Below, piece by piece: positions 23,018-30,565 of a stretch of DNA of 44,622 bases (position 1 is its first letter; each line of letters begins with the position of its first letter). The DNA lies in assembly GCA_031282405.1 (NCBI GenBank), contig JAITDU010000008.1, positions 1 to 44,622 of the forward strand. Reading direction: 5' to 3'. This DNA is from Coriobacteriales bacterium (lineage in GTDB: Bacteria > Actinomycetota > Coriobacteriia > Coriobacteriales > UBA8131). Position numbers and translations under genes: made by a program. The notes beneath the pieces were generated by a model. The model saw only the letters and a program-made list of their open reading frames with translations, did no database searches and was not told where the DNA came from.

Positions 23018-23023
23018 TATAAT
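23018..23023 (+). promoter_or_regulatory. -10 box upstream of the pilin-like gene
   Basis: TATAAT inside CTTATATAATTTC gives a leader of about 65 nt before the ATG at 23095. No good -35 is seen at the expected distance. Confidence 0.4.
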
Positions 23024-23094
23024 TTCGAACTTTGATCCACTGCACACACCGAATACCACACCAGAATATTGCATCAAGGGTAAGGGGCGCACAG

Positions 23095-23904
23095 ATGATA
23101 AGCAAGCAACAGAACAGGGCGCAGGCGCAAGGTGTTTTTCTCGCCCAGGGCTCTTTGTGTTTATGTAACGGTACCCAACATAAGTCGGGTAGGACTCGCC
23201 ACCAAGGGTTCACACTTATCGAACTCGTTGTTGTCATTACTATTCTGGGCATAATGACTGCCATGGCGGTGCCCAGCTTTGCCGGTTATATTGATAAAAT
23301 GAAGGTGGAAGAACTGGCTCAAAAGGGCAGGATTGCTGAGGAGGCGACGCTGGCACTGGCAGGTATGCAATATGCCCGTTTTGGCAATCCGCCCTTGGCC
23401 AACTTTACTGCAAACCCTGCGGTTGCTGAAGAGAATTACCTCTATCTTGACAGCCAGGCATCGGTTGATCTGGGCTTTTCCAGAGGTAACCTGCTGGTGT
23501 ATGCCCCTGCGAATCTTGGTCGTCCGATTGACGACGGCACGCGGACAAGTGCCGGTATCAACGAGTTCAAACAGCGCACGGTGACAGACCTGCCGCCCTG
23601 TGATTGGCGCATAGACGCAACCTCGGAAAATCAGAAGATGACATCGCTGAAGATATTTCTCTACAAGGATGTCTCGGGTGTGACCGAGGACAGCAGTGGT
23701 ATATCGATTCCGCCCGGCACGTATCTGAACTATGAACGCGCCTTTACCTATTATTGGATTACCGATGAGGGAGCACGTTTGCTTTTGCTGCACGGTGCGA
23801 CGATAGATACCACCGGAAACATATCTGAGGGCACCGGATGGAACATCTACCGCTACGACGACAGTGCAGGAACTTATGCACTGCGCGGCAGCGCCGGCGA
23901 CTAA
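23095..23904 (+). CDS. Type IV pilin-like protein
   Basis: The 269-residue protein has a type IV prepilin signature: basic leader, Gly38, then F39-TLIELVVVITILGIM, with the conserved Glu43 at +5 of the mature protein and a hydrophobic helix to about residue 58. The rest is a globular head with no recognised subdomain. The leader of 38 residues is longer than usual and contains two cysteines. The start is placed at the ATG at 23095; an upstream in-frame ATG at 23032 has less support. Its tail (NIYRYDDSAGTY) differs from the AGYEVY-type tail of the other pilins here, so it is a different class. No prepilin peptidase, assembly ATPase or PilC homologue is in the window. Confidence 0.9.
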   Translation: MISKQQNRAQAQGVFLAQGSLCLCNGTQHKSGRTRHQGFTLIELVVVITILGIMTAMAVPSFAGYIDKMKVEELAQKGRIAEEATLALAGMQYARFGNPPLANFTANPAVAEENYLYLDSQASVDLGFSRGNLLVYAPANLGRPIDDGTRTSAGINEFKQRTVTDLPPCDWRIDATSENQKMTSLKIFLYKDVSGVTEDSSGISIPPGTYLNYERAFTYYWITDEGARLLLLHGATIDTTGNISEGTGWNIYRYDDSAGTYALRGSAGD

Positions 23905-23926
23905 GAAAGCGCCGCTTTGTCCCACA

Positions 23927-23978
23927 GGAGACGGGGCGTGTGTCCCACAGGAGAACGTGTGACGGTTGCCCCGTCTCC
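23927..23978. terminator. Long hairpin between convergent genes
   Basis: GGAGACGGGGC (23927-23937) pairs perfectly with GCCCCGTCTCC (23968-23978) across a 30-nt loop. The repeated phrase TGTCCCACAGGAGA lies at both sides of the first arm. It is the likely 3' end of the pilin-like gene. Confidence 0.55.
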
Positions 23979-24027
23979 CACACGAGGGCTCTTTCACCTT
24001 GCGCCGCGCAGACGAGTCGGACGAAGG

Positions 24028-24048
24028 GCCCTGTCCCCCCACAGGGGC
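24028..24048. terminator. Second hairpin between the pilin-like gene and the DUF4097 gene
   Basis: GCCCTGT and ACAGGGGC pair around CCCCCC. On the minus strand the flank is CTTCG rather than a T-run; on the plus strand TCCTTTG follows. It may serve either converging gene. Confidence 0.4.
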
Positions 24049-24093
24049 TCCTTTGTACCAAAGTAAGCGCTTTTCTTCTCGCAATGGCATCTG

Positions 24094-25035
24094 CTATGAC
24101 GTGCTTACCGTAATGCTGCCCATGTTTGTCTTAACATCCAGCGTGCATGTTGGGTTGGCCACAGAAGACTGGGTTGACGAGTTTACGCCAGAGCTCTTGC
24201 TGATGCCATTCAGACTCACGTCGCCCATGCTGGCACGAAACAGATACGACAGCTCTGCCTCGCTGTTTTGCAGACGTAAGTCGGCTTCTCCCATATTTAG
24301 AGACAGAGTGGCCGTTCCCCAAAGGGTGCCTTCAAATACCGCACTACCCAAATCCAGCTCAGCGGTAAGGTCGTTAATCTTTGCCGAGGTCAGTTTCAGG
24401 CTGCCGAGATTCAGGGCGGCACGGGCTCTTTGAGCAACATCCAAGCCGTTTATCTCACAATTACCCAGATCCATGTCCACATCAAAATCATCGACTCTAA
24501 TGTCTTTGCCGGTTAGATTGCCGGCGTTAAGTCGGGCAGACAGGCTCTTTGCTCTCAGGCTTGAAACATCAAGGTTGCCCAGATCGCCTACAAACGACAC
24601 ACTGCTGAATTCGGCATCCGCCGGATACGTCAGCACCAGCTCATAATTCTTGTCAGGAGCAAAAGGATAGGAGCCAAAATTGAAGATGTTGAGAAACCAG
24701 GGCCTGGGCTGACTCTCGCTTGATATACGCAGCGTGCCGCCAGATTCGTGGATGTCCAACGTGACCAGGTCGGCAGGATAAGAGCCGGTGAGCGAGAAAG
24801 AATCGCCCGGTATCATCTTTAGAGAGACAATGCTGGAATCGATGTCTACGGCAGTGATGTTATCCCAGTGTTCGTTAACAGTCGTTGTGGCATCGTCTGT
24901 GAGGACAGTAGGGCGCAGACCGTCGAAACGCACCGGGCGCACGCCTCCCAGCCCAAAGCCAATGGTGGCCAGAATACCACCCACCACGAACACTCCCCCC
25001 ACAACACACAACAGAATCTTTGCGGTCTTACTCAT
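24094..25035 (-). CDS. DUF4097-family beta-helix membrane-anchored protein
   Basis: DUF4097 proteins have a repetitive beta-strand (adhesin-like) domain that usually follows one membrane helix. This 313-residue protein has a helix at about 5-28 and then regular strands with the recurrent pattern LDLGSxxF, MDLGNCEI, LNLGSLKL and LNMGEADL, each about 15-20 residues apart, as expected of a right-handed beta-solenoid. The start at 25035 follows AAGGGGAA and overlaps the DUF1700 gene by 4 nt, so the upstream in-frame ATG at 25149 is rejected. With the DUF1700 and PadR genes it forms a widespread three-gene operon thought to react to cell-envelope stress. Confidence 0.88.
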   Translation of the reverse strand: MSKTAKILLCVVGGVFVVGGILATIGFGLGGVRPVRFDGLRPTVLTDDATTTVNEHWDNITAVDIDSSIVSLKMIPGDSFSLTGSYPADLVTLDIHESGGTLRISSESQPRPWFLNIFNFGSYPFAPDKNYELVLTYPADAEFSSVSFVGDLGNLDVSSLRAKSLSARLNAGNLTGKDIRVDDFDVDMDLGNCEINGLDVAQRARAALNLGSLKLTSAKINDLTAELDLGSAVFEGTLWGTATLSLNMGEADLRLQNSEAELSYLFRASMGDVSLNGISKSSGVNSSTQSSVANPTCTLDVKTNMGSITVSTS

Positions 25036-25793
25036 TTTATTCCCCTTTCTCGATTTTGTAGACGTTTGCGAATAGCGTTGAAGAACCTGGCTACGCCCGT
25101 TATGCACAGTCGGCCCAGTTTCAAAAAGGCTATGGCCAACAGGACACAAAGAGCTAACGAGACCAAGCCGACCCCTGAATAAAACAACCCGGTGGCAAGG
25201 TGAGTGAATAGCAAGACGAGGCCGCCCGCACTACAGACCAGCCCGTAGACCAACAGCGCAACCACCACAGCAATCATTGTCACCAACGCTGCAAACAGCA
25301 CGGCCAGTACGGCTATGATCAAAGCAAAGAGCACTATCGCCAGCGGCACACCCAAAGGAATTGCCAGAATGGCCAAAACGACCGTCCAGACGGTGCCCAA
25401 ACCTTGCTTGCGGGATTTCCTCTGTAGCTGTGCTTGGCCGGTGGCTTGTGCTCCTCCTGCCCACTGTCCTGACGGTGGCTGTGGCTGTGGACCCGGCTGT
25501 GGCTGTGGCCGAGGGCCAGACTGCGGTTGTAGGTCAGACTGCGACTGTGGCTGAGGGCCAGGTTGCGACTGTGCTTGCGACTGTGGCTGTACGGCACCGT
25601 CCATGGCAATATCTGCTCGTATCTGAGCCGCCAGCGACCGCGGGCTGCCCAGTATATCGACCGCGTCGGTCTTGCCGGTTGCCTCGGCATCAAGCAGGTA
25701 TTCGCTATAGTAAGCCAGTGCGTTTTGCTGGTCGTATTGGTCCAGTCCTCTCAATTCCTGTTCCAACTTTAAGAGATAATCTGCAGTATTCAT
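25032..25793 (-). CDS. DUF1700/HAAS-type membrane protein
   Basis: The 253-residue protein starts with the HAAS-like helical region (YLLKLEQELRGLDQYDQQNALAYYSEYLLDA) typical of DUF1700 proteins beside PadR regulators. A linker of P-Q/S-Q repeats (about 68-112) follows, then about 110 very hydrophobic residues forming four helices, and a basic C-terminus. Its ATG overlaps the padR stop (TAATG), and its end overlaps the DUF4097 start by 4 nt, so all three are translationally coupled. Proteins of this type probably act as membrane sensors or anti-regulators for the PadR protein; that is inferred from context. Confidence 0.85.
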   Translation of the reverse strand: MNTADYLLKLEQELRGLDQYDQQNALAYYSEYLLDAEATGKTDAVDILGSPRSLAAQIRADIAMDGAVQPQSQAQSQPGPQPQSQSDLQPQSGPRPQPQPGPQPQPPSGQWAGGAQATGQAQLQRKSRKQGLGTVWTVVLAILAIPLGVPLAIVLFALIIAVLAVLFAALVTMIAVVVALLVYGLVCSAGGLVLLFTHLATGLFYSGVGLVSLALCVLLAIAFLKLGRLCITGVARFFNAIRKRLQNRERGIK

Positions 25794-26104
25794 TACGCCT
25801 CACTTCCTAAATAAGCATCTATCCTGTTTCTATACAGCGTCCACTCGCTTCGATGTTGAGCCAGTTGGGCCTTGCCGTCACCAGTAATCGAATAGTATCG
25901 ACGGTTTCTCCCCTGGTGTGGCACATCGTAAGTCCTGAGAAAGCCGCCGCTTTGCAACCGTCGCAGCACCGGATAAAGTGTGGACTCCGAGACGCCGAGG
26001 CTGCCCTGCAGGTTCTGTGTCAGTTCGTAGCCGTAAGCATCTGCCTGGCCCAAGACCGAGAGCACGCAGGCATCCAACAGACGTGCCGCTATCGGAAAAC
26101 TCAT
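25793..26104 (-). CDS. PadR-family transcriptional regulator
   Basis: The 103-residue protein is a minimal PadR: a winged helix with VLSVLGQADAYGYELTQNL, then SESTLYPVLRRLQSGGFLRTY and RRYYSITGDGKAQL, and a short C-terminal helix for dimerisation. It starts the operon PadR-DUF1700-DUF4097 and has a perfect AGGAGGT site at 26111-26117. PadR proteins usually repress their own operon until an inducer or partner releases them. Two AT-rich palindromes directly upstream (26130-26159) are the obvious operator. Confidence 0.93.
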   Translation of the reverse strand: MSFPIAARLLDACVLSVLGQADAYGYELTQNLQGSLGVSESTLYPVLRRLQSGGFLRTYDVPHQGRNRRYYSITGDGKAQLAQHRSEWTLYRNRIDAYLGSEA

Positions 26105-26129
26105 AGAGAAACCTCCTATTCTTCGTACA

Positions 26130-26159
26130 ATAATATTATATAGCCTATAATATTATAGG
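26130..26159 (-). promoter_or_regulatory. Twin-palindrome operator and -10 region of padR
   Basis: ATAATATTAT (26130-26139) and CCTATAATATTATAGG (26144-26159) are perfect dyads whose centres are 17 bp apart. Minus-strand TATAAT boxes lie inside both (26135-26140 and 26152-26157), so a protein bound here would block transcription of padR. Confidence 0.6.
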
Positions 26160-26474
26160 AAGCATGTAAAGTAGGAGAGAAAATCCGCGAACGGTTTCCA
26201 GGGACAGTCTGGATAGACAGAAATAAATCAAGTTTGCGGATATGGTTCAGTTTCCAGAGATGGTCGGACGGCGTTTTGGCGCGCCTTTCTCCCCCAGTTC
26301 TTGAAGCCCCCCTTGTTGATCCGGTCGGCGCCGAACAATAAAGAGATTGTAGCATGGCCCAGCAGTCTTTGAAGCCCCTTGTTGGTCAATTGGTGCCAGA
26401 GAGCTGGTGCCAGGAAGTCAGTGTCAGCGGGGCGGTGTCAGCAGGCCAGTGCCAGCAGGGCGGTGTCAGCAGTT
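26160..26474. other. Gene-free stretch with short repeats
   Basis: No credible gene is seen. The stretch holds a pair of near-inverted 10-mers (ATCCGCGAAC at about 26184 and GTTTGCGGAT at about 26233). GTTTCCAGRGA and TTGAAGCCCC-TTGTTG each occur twice, and GGGCGGTGTCAGCAG occurs twice near 26430-26470. The 65-codon plus-strand frame at 26354 is only these repeats. It may be decayed DNA. Confidence 0.5.
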
Positions 26475-27746
26475 CTAGCCAAACAGTAGGTGGCGCTCAG
26501 CTTCAGATAGGGCGCTGCGAGCTTGGTCGCGCAGGCCGTTTACACCGATAAAGAATTCGCGCATCAGGGCTACCAGTAGATAGCGTCCTCTTGCGGTAAG
26601 GGTAAGAGTCGAGCCATCGTTTCTAGCAAAGGCTTTAGTCAACGTAAAAAAGCCGTATTCAGCGGGGAGTCCCCGAGCGACACTGACGCCAAAATCCCGC
26701 AGCCACTGGCGTTTGTCCAGATGCAGGCCAAAAAGCTGCATCATCAGACGGTAACGCATCCGATCGGTTTTCGAAAATCTCCTTTTGCCCACAACACTCA
26801 TGTGTCCGGCATTGATGCGTCGGATATAGTCGTCCACACCAAAGGTATTGACATACAACGCGCCGTCCAGGTAGGAAAAGCCGCCGGCACCGATGGCTGG
26901 GTATTCCTCGTAGTCAATAATGTATTCATCAATCGGCGCGTCTTGGCTGGCACTGGGAGCACTGAATGTCCAAGCACTGCTCAGGCTAAAACCCGCGAGA
27001 TCCATGAGAACAGTGCTTATCAGGTCATAGAATTCGGCTTCACGGCTATAATCCACCCGGCCGATCGTAGCGGCCAGCGACCGCTCAACTGCCGGCGATG
27101 CCATCAGGGGATAGAACGTTACCTGGTTCACACCGCTTTCTAATATATAGGCCAGATCCCTGGTGAGAATATCGGCGGTCTGCGAAGGGAAATTAAATAT
27201 CATGTCGGCGTTCAAGCTGTCGAAGCGTCCGTTCGCAGCCTGCAGACGCTGCGCTATCTGTATGCCACTGCCGTATTTATCCAGTCGTTGCATCTGTGCC
27301 AGTAGACCATCGTCAAAACTTTGCACGCCGACGCTCAAGCGCTGGACACGTCCCTCCAAAGCATCCAGCCAGCGTGGATAAAGATGGTTGGGGTTTGTCT
27401 CGCAAGAAACCTCGCGTGGCGCGAACAGATCTTGTGCCAAGTCTATCGTAGTGGCCAACTCGTCAATAAGTATCGTAGGAGTGCCACCACCGACATACAG
27501 GGAATCAAAGCGATACCCCAAATGGGCAACCATCCGCATTTCATCGCGCAGGGCGACAAAATAAGCACGAGCCCGCGCTTCGTTCAAGGGATAGCGGTTG
27601 AACGAGCAATACGGGCACAGCCGCTCGCAAAACGGCACATGAACATAAAGCATGTAGCCGCGCTCGGGCTGCTTGGGCCTGGGCAGGTGGTTTTGTCCCG
27701 CAGACAAAGGCGACATCGCCAGAGTACGCGGATTCAAGGTTCGCAT
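26475..27746 (-). CDS. Radical-SAM coproporphyrinogen III oxidase-family protein (HemW/HutW-like)
   Basis: From the ATG at 27746 the protein has 423 residues. The radical-SAM cluster is C40-E-R-L-C44-P-Y-C47, preceded by YVHVPF. GGGTPT, SCETNP and RLSVGVQSF follow in the order seen in HemN/HemW proteins, and IGAGGFSYLDG and a HemN_C-like C-terminal region complete the fold. Members bind heme or act in anaerobic heme breakdown (HutW/ChuW) or as heme chaperones (HemW); oxygen-independent coproporphyrinogen oxidase activity is less likely. The start is uncertain: the frame opens at 27917, but a TACAAT box on the minus strand at 27755-27760 would make the ATG at 27746 near-leaderless. Confidence 0.85.
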   Translation of the reverse strand: MRTLNPRTLAMSPLSAGQNHLPRPKQPERGYMLYVHVPFCERLCPYCSFNRYPLNEARARAYFVALRDEMRMVAHLGYRFDSLYVGGGTPTILIDELATTIDLAQDLFAPREVSCETNPNHLYPRWLDALEGRVQRLSVGVQSFDDGLLAQMQRLDKYGSGIQIAQRLQAANGRFDSLNADMIFNFPSQTADILTRDLAYILESGVNQVTFYPLMASPAVERSLAATIGRVDYSREAEFYDLISTVLMDLAGFSLSSAWTFSAPSASQDAPIDEYIIDYEEYPAIGAGGFSYLDGALYVNTFGVDDYIRRINAGHMSVVGKRRFSKTDRMRYRLMMQLFGLHLDKRQWLRDFGVSVARGLPAEYGFFTLTKAFARNDGSTLTLTARGRYLLVALMREFFIGVNGLRDQARSALSEAERHLLFG

Positions 27747-27754
27747 CACTTTAG

Positions 27755-27760
27755 ATTGTA
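27755..27760 (-). promoter_or_regulatory. -10 box, near-leaderless start of the HemW-like gene
   Basis: TACAAT on the minus strand is followed by 8 nt and the ATG at 27746. If used, the N-terminal extension in the longer frame is not translated from this transcript. Confidence 0.35.
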
Positions 27761-28006
27761 AACGCTCGGCGAGAATAACACCCTCCTGTCTGGTTAACAC
27801 AGCTAACTGGTGCAAGCACTTTGCGCAGACAGCTAACACAGGTGACGATTCTATCATTGCTTGGACAGGAGAAGTGCGAGGTACCAGGCGGCTACAGCAA
27901 GCGGCAGCAGCGAGCACAGCATGCTCCGGTGACGTGTGTCAATGTTATGGGGCCGTATGTCAAGGGGATATGTACCTCGACACACTCTGCAACCGCAAAA
28001 CTCACA

Positions 28007-28284
28007 CAGCACTAAACCGCTGGGTATGCCCAGTTGGTTGAGTAGTAAGGCTCATGGCTGCGCACCCACATGAACACAAAAGGGACGGTGGTTTTTGTGT
28101 TTCCAAAGCGACTGCCTGGCCTACGAGGTCAGGCTCATGGCTTCGCACTCGCAGTGTAAGAGAGCCGCTGCAGCTGCGGAACTCGGATAGCACTAAACCT
28201 TAAGCGGTATATCCAGCTCTATCATCTAAAGGTCAAGTATCAACATTATAGGGAGTGCAAATTCCTCCTTAGGGTTTAGTGCTA
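28007..28284. repeat. Cluster of direct and inverted repeats upstream of the pilin gene
   Basis: AGCACTAAACC occurs at 28008-28018 and 28189-28199 and inverted at 28273-28283. The latter two extend to 17 nt with one mismatch (28188-28204 against 28268-28284). AGGCTCATGGCTKCGCAC occurs at 28048-28065 and 28131-28148. No gene is seen in the 700 bp between the HemW-like start and the pilin, so this stretch is entirely repeats and regulatory DNA. Confidence 0.8.
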
Positions 28285-28362
28285 CCCTCAAACAATCCTC
28301 GCTTACGCGGCGCCTCTCTGACACTGCTGCTTCGCAAAATCGCCTGACCTCGTAGGCCAGGC
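28114..28362. repeat. 21-bp perfect inverted repeats flanking 207 bp, possible invertible segment
   Basis: The 21 nt at 28114-28134 (GCCTGGCCT-ACG-AGGTCAGGC) are the exact reverse complement of 28342-28362. Each copy is itself a near-palindrome of 9-nt arms with a 3-nt centre, as expected of a recombinase or regulator site. A degenerate third copy (GCTGACCTCGTAGCTGCC) lies inside the pilin leader at about 28531-28548. Flanking bases do not match, so the repeat ends are sharp. Confidence 0.75.
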
Positions 28363-28372
28363 AATATATACT
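28344..28372 (+). promoter_or_regulatory. Candidate pilin promoter using the right inverted repeat
   Basis: CTGACC (28344-28349, inside the right repeat), a 17-nt spacer and TATACT (28367-28372) form a plausible -35/-10 pair. Transcription would begin near 28379 and cover a 16-codon leader ORF before the pilin. Confidence 0.4.
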
Positions 28373-28402
28373 ACCTTTTACAATTAGCACACAGGAGTGT
28401 TT

Positions 28403-28453
28403 ATGTTACCATTAGGACTGTTCGGAATACTGAGAGTCTGTTGGAAGCACTAG
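28403..28453 (+). CDS. Small leader ORF before the pilin gene
   Basis: A 16-codon ORF (MLPLGLFGILRVCWKH) starts with ATG 5 nt after AGGAG (28393-28397) and stops 26 nt before the pilin ATG. The ribosome site is good. The peptide is hydrophobic with one Cys and one Trp and resembles nothing known. It could be a leader peptide that tunes pilin translation, or a chance ORF. Confidence 0.4.
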   Translation: MLPLGLFGILRVCWKH

Positions 28454-28479
28454 AAACTAAGATTGGAAAGGGAAGAAAT

Positions 28480-29307
28480 ATGAAGTCGAAAATTACGCCG
28501 TGGGGGGGGGCATCACCGTCTCGTACTTGCGCTGACCTCGTAGCTGCCTATCCTCACAATTCAAAGCACGACCACACCGTTGCCGCTGTTCATAAGTCAG
28601 CGGCTTTTTCATGTCCTGGGGAGAAAAACGAACTTTCAGTCTGTAAAGCTCGCCGGACACCCCTCGTGTACGGTGCCACAGCACACCGCAAAGGCTTCAC
28701 CCTTGTAGAACTCATCGTCGTTATCGTAATCCTAGGAATCCTTGCGGCTATAGCCATCCCCGCGCTCACGGGCTATATAAGCAAATCTGAGGATAAAGAG
28801 TGGGAGATGCGCGCCCGAGACATCAACATAGCCATGCATGCCGTACTCGATGAGGCCTGGGCAAATGGCGAGTTTGGTGCTAAGGCGATGTGGCCAACAT
28901 ATGCAGCCCATGAATTCTCGGAAGGCACTACCCGCGCGGGTTGTTATACACGGTTCAGCATTGGCAGTCTGTCATATTATTTCAGTAATACCTCTTCGTC
29001 TGTATTCTTCGAGAGAGCCACTACTTTGCTCGGCGAAGAATATTCGGATGCATCTGGCTTTCCGTGGTCTATAGACCTTTATGCGGCTCCAGGTTCTGGT
29101 GCCACCGCCGCTACAGCCGACGGGTTTATGATCGATGCACGCCCCGAGGGTTGGGAGAGTGGTCGTCCGCTCATCATCGTTACCTACAAACTGATCCATA
29201 TTAATGGGCTAAGCACACAAGATGATTGGCACAACGCAAGAAACACTAATAATTCCATTGTCTATGACGCTCAGGCCGGCTACGAAGTCTACCGCCTCAC
29301 CATATAA
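28480..29307 (+). CDS. Type IV pilin-like protein with long leader and poly-G tract
   Basis: The 275-residue protein has a clear prepilin site, Gly72 then F73-TLVELIVVIVILGILAAIAIP with Glu77 at mature +5, followed by a globular head rich in Tyr, Ser and Thr. The tail (SIVYDAQAGYEVYRLTI) matches the truncated pilin at 3-173 and the remnant at 1791-1870, so this is a surviving full copy of that family. The 72-residue leader is far longer than usual type IV leaders and contains three cysteines. GGAAAGGGAAGA before the ATG at 28480 fixes the start. Codons 8-11 contain nine consecutive G, where a slip would shift the frame and abolish the pilin. Confidence 0.9.
   Translation: MKSKITPWGGASPSRTCADLVAAYPHNSKHDHTVAAVHKSAAFSCPGEKNELSVCKARRTPLVYGATAHRKGFTLVELIVVIVILGILAAIAIPALTGYISKSEDKEWEMRARDINIAMHAVLDEAWANGEFGAKAMWPTYAAHEFSEGTTRAGCYTRFSIGSLSYYFSNTSSSVFFERATTLLGEEYSDASGFPWSIDLYAAPGSGATAATADGFMIDARPEGWESGRPLIIVTYKLIHINGLSTQDDWHNARNTNNSIVYDAQAGYEVYRLTI
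28502..28510 (+). repeat. G9 homopolymer in pilin codons 8-11
   Basis: Nine G follow a T at 28501. As sequenced the frame is open (Trp-Gly-Gly-Ala). Tracts of this length in a surface-protein gene just after the start are typical of slipped-strand phase variation. Confidence 0.85.
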
Positions 29308-29396
29308 CAAAAGAGACGCTAAAGATAACCTAAGAGCGTTTAAACTGCGTGCCACCACCACTACCGGGCACCTGCAACTCCAAGCTCAAAAGGTGT

Positions 29397-29402
29397 TAGA
29401 CT
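29397..29402 (+). promoter_or_regulatory. -10 box, leaderless start of the HAD phosphatase
   Basis: TAGACT is followed by 6 nt and the ATG at 29409. TG sits just upstream (TGTTAGACT), as in extended -10 promoters. No ribosome site is present. Confidence 0.5.
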
Positions 29403-29408
29403 ACCGTC

Positions 29409-30515
29409 ATGAACAATGATGCACAAACTAACGCAGCTGGCAGCGCAGACCGAGCCGTGGCAGATTCCGTTTCAGGCAGCACAACCAGCGCGACGGGTCC
29501 TGCTTCAGGCGGCCCGACCGTTGCGGTAGGCTCCGCTCCAGGCCATACCCCAGTCGGCAGTACTGGCGACCTGTACTCGTTAGATTCGCCCTGTGCTCAT
29601 GAGGCGCTGTTGGCCGTAACGCACGTCTATACCGATCTGGACGGCACGATGTTGGCTCCGGGCGGGCGGCTGCTGACCAGGCACGACACGAGCCCGTCGG
29701 TGGCTTGTGCCCAGGCTTTGGTGGATTTAAAGCGCGTTGGTGTCGAGGTGATAGTGGTGACCGGACGCAGTCGTGCGCAGGGCACTGAGATAATGAGGCT
29801 GCTTGATCTGGACCATTTTATCGGCGAGCTGGGCTGTGTGGAACAGAAGGGTTTTGGTCAGACCGCGCAGATAAGCTATAACCTTGGACGATGGCCCCAA
29901 GACTGGCACAGCCGCTTTGCGGCCCATGGCTCAAACGACTGTTCTGTGGGCAACCCCGATCGGATAACCCCCTACCAGCTTATCGCCCAAAGCGGGATAG
30001 TGGAGTTACTGGAAAGCCAGTTCAAGGGTCGCCTCGAAAAGCATAACCCCTTTGACGGCGTTCGCGAGGTCACCCAGATGATGCGCGGCTGTGTCGATGT
30101 TAACGAAATTACTAGTGTACTAGCAAATAGCGATCTGCCGCTGCAGTTCTATGATAATGGGATAATCCACCCCGCCGTACATAATCTTACCGAGTGCGAC
30201 CAGATCCATATCTATCATCTCATGCCCCAGGGGATAGACAAAGGACAAGCGCTTGCCGCAGACATTGAGCGTCGTGGCCTGAAAAAACTACAGACAGTAG
30301 CTATCGGCGATGCCATCGGCGATGTTGCTATGGGCAGGTACACCGGTTCCTTCGTACTGACGAGGGCCTCGACAGACAACGCTTTGGAGGTGGATGCCGC
30401 AAAGGCAGATGCCCACATACGGCCCGGTTTTATCGCCAAAGGCTCTACCGTAGACGGTTGGGTCGAATTTGCTCGCGCTCTCCTTGTGGCTAAAGGCCAA
30501 CAAGCTCGCTGGTAG
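29409..30515 (+). CDS. HAD-superfamily hydrolase (sugar-phosphatase-like)
   Basis: The 368-residue protein begins with about 60 residues of Gly/Ala/Ser/Thr-rich disordered sequence. The HAD core follows: motif I YTDLDGTML (about residue 74), motif II VVTGRS, and the closing IGDAIGDVAMG, with a Cof-type cap region between. This pattern fits the Cof/mannosyl-3-phosphoglycerate phosphatase branch, acting on a sugar phosphate or similar metabolite; the substrate cannot be read from the sequence. The ATG at 29409 has a -10 box 6 nt upstream and no ribosome site, so the transcript is probably leaderless. An imperfect TTACTAGT/ACTAGCAA dyad lies inside the gene at about 30107-30128. Confidence 0.88.
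   Translation: MNNDAQTNAAGSADRAVADSVSGSTTSATGPASGGPTVAVGSAPGHTPVGSTGDLYSLDSPCAHEALLAVTHVYTDLDGTMLAPGGRLLTRHDTSPSVACAQALVDLKRVGVEVIVVTGRSRAQGTEIMRLLDLDHFIGELGCVEQKGFGQTAQISYNLGRWPQDWHSRFAAHGSNDCSVGNPDRITPYQLIAQSGIVELLESQFKGRLEKHNPFDGVREVTQMMRGCVDVNEITSVLANSDLPLQFYDNGIIHPAVHNLTECDQIHIYHLMPQGIDKGQALAADIERRGLKKLQTVAIGDAIGDVAMGRYTGSFVLTRASTDNALEVDAAKADAHIRPGFIAKGSTVDGWVEFARALLVAKGQQARW
30107..30128. repeat. Imperfect AT-rich dyad inside the HAD gene
   Basis: AATTACTAGT, GT, ACTAGCAAAT: eight of ten positions pair. The right arm carries the TAGCAA core found in the ksgA, purE and 12798 dyads. Confidence 0.4.
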
Positions 30516-30565
30516 GGGTAGACACCCGGTTGCCACAGTTAGTGTTCAGGGATTCCTGATGTTTT

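Noticed and set aside
26354-26551. 65-codon plus-strand ORF
   Set aside because: Consists of short GT/CAG-rich repeats, runs into the antisense of the HemW-like gene and lacks a ribosome site.
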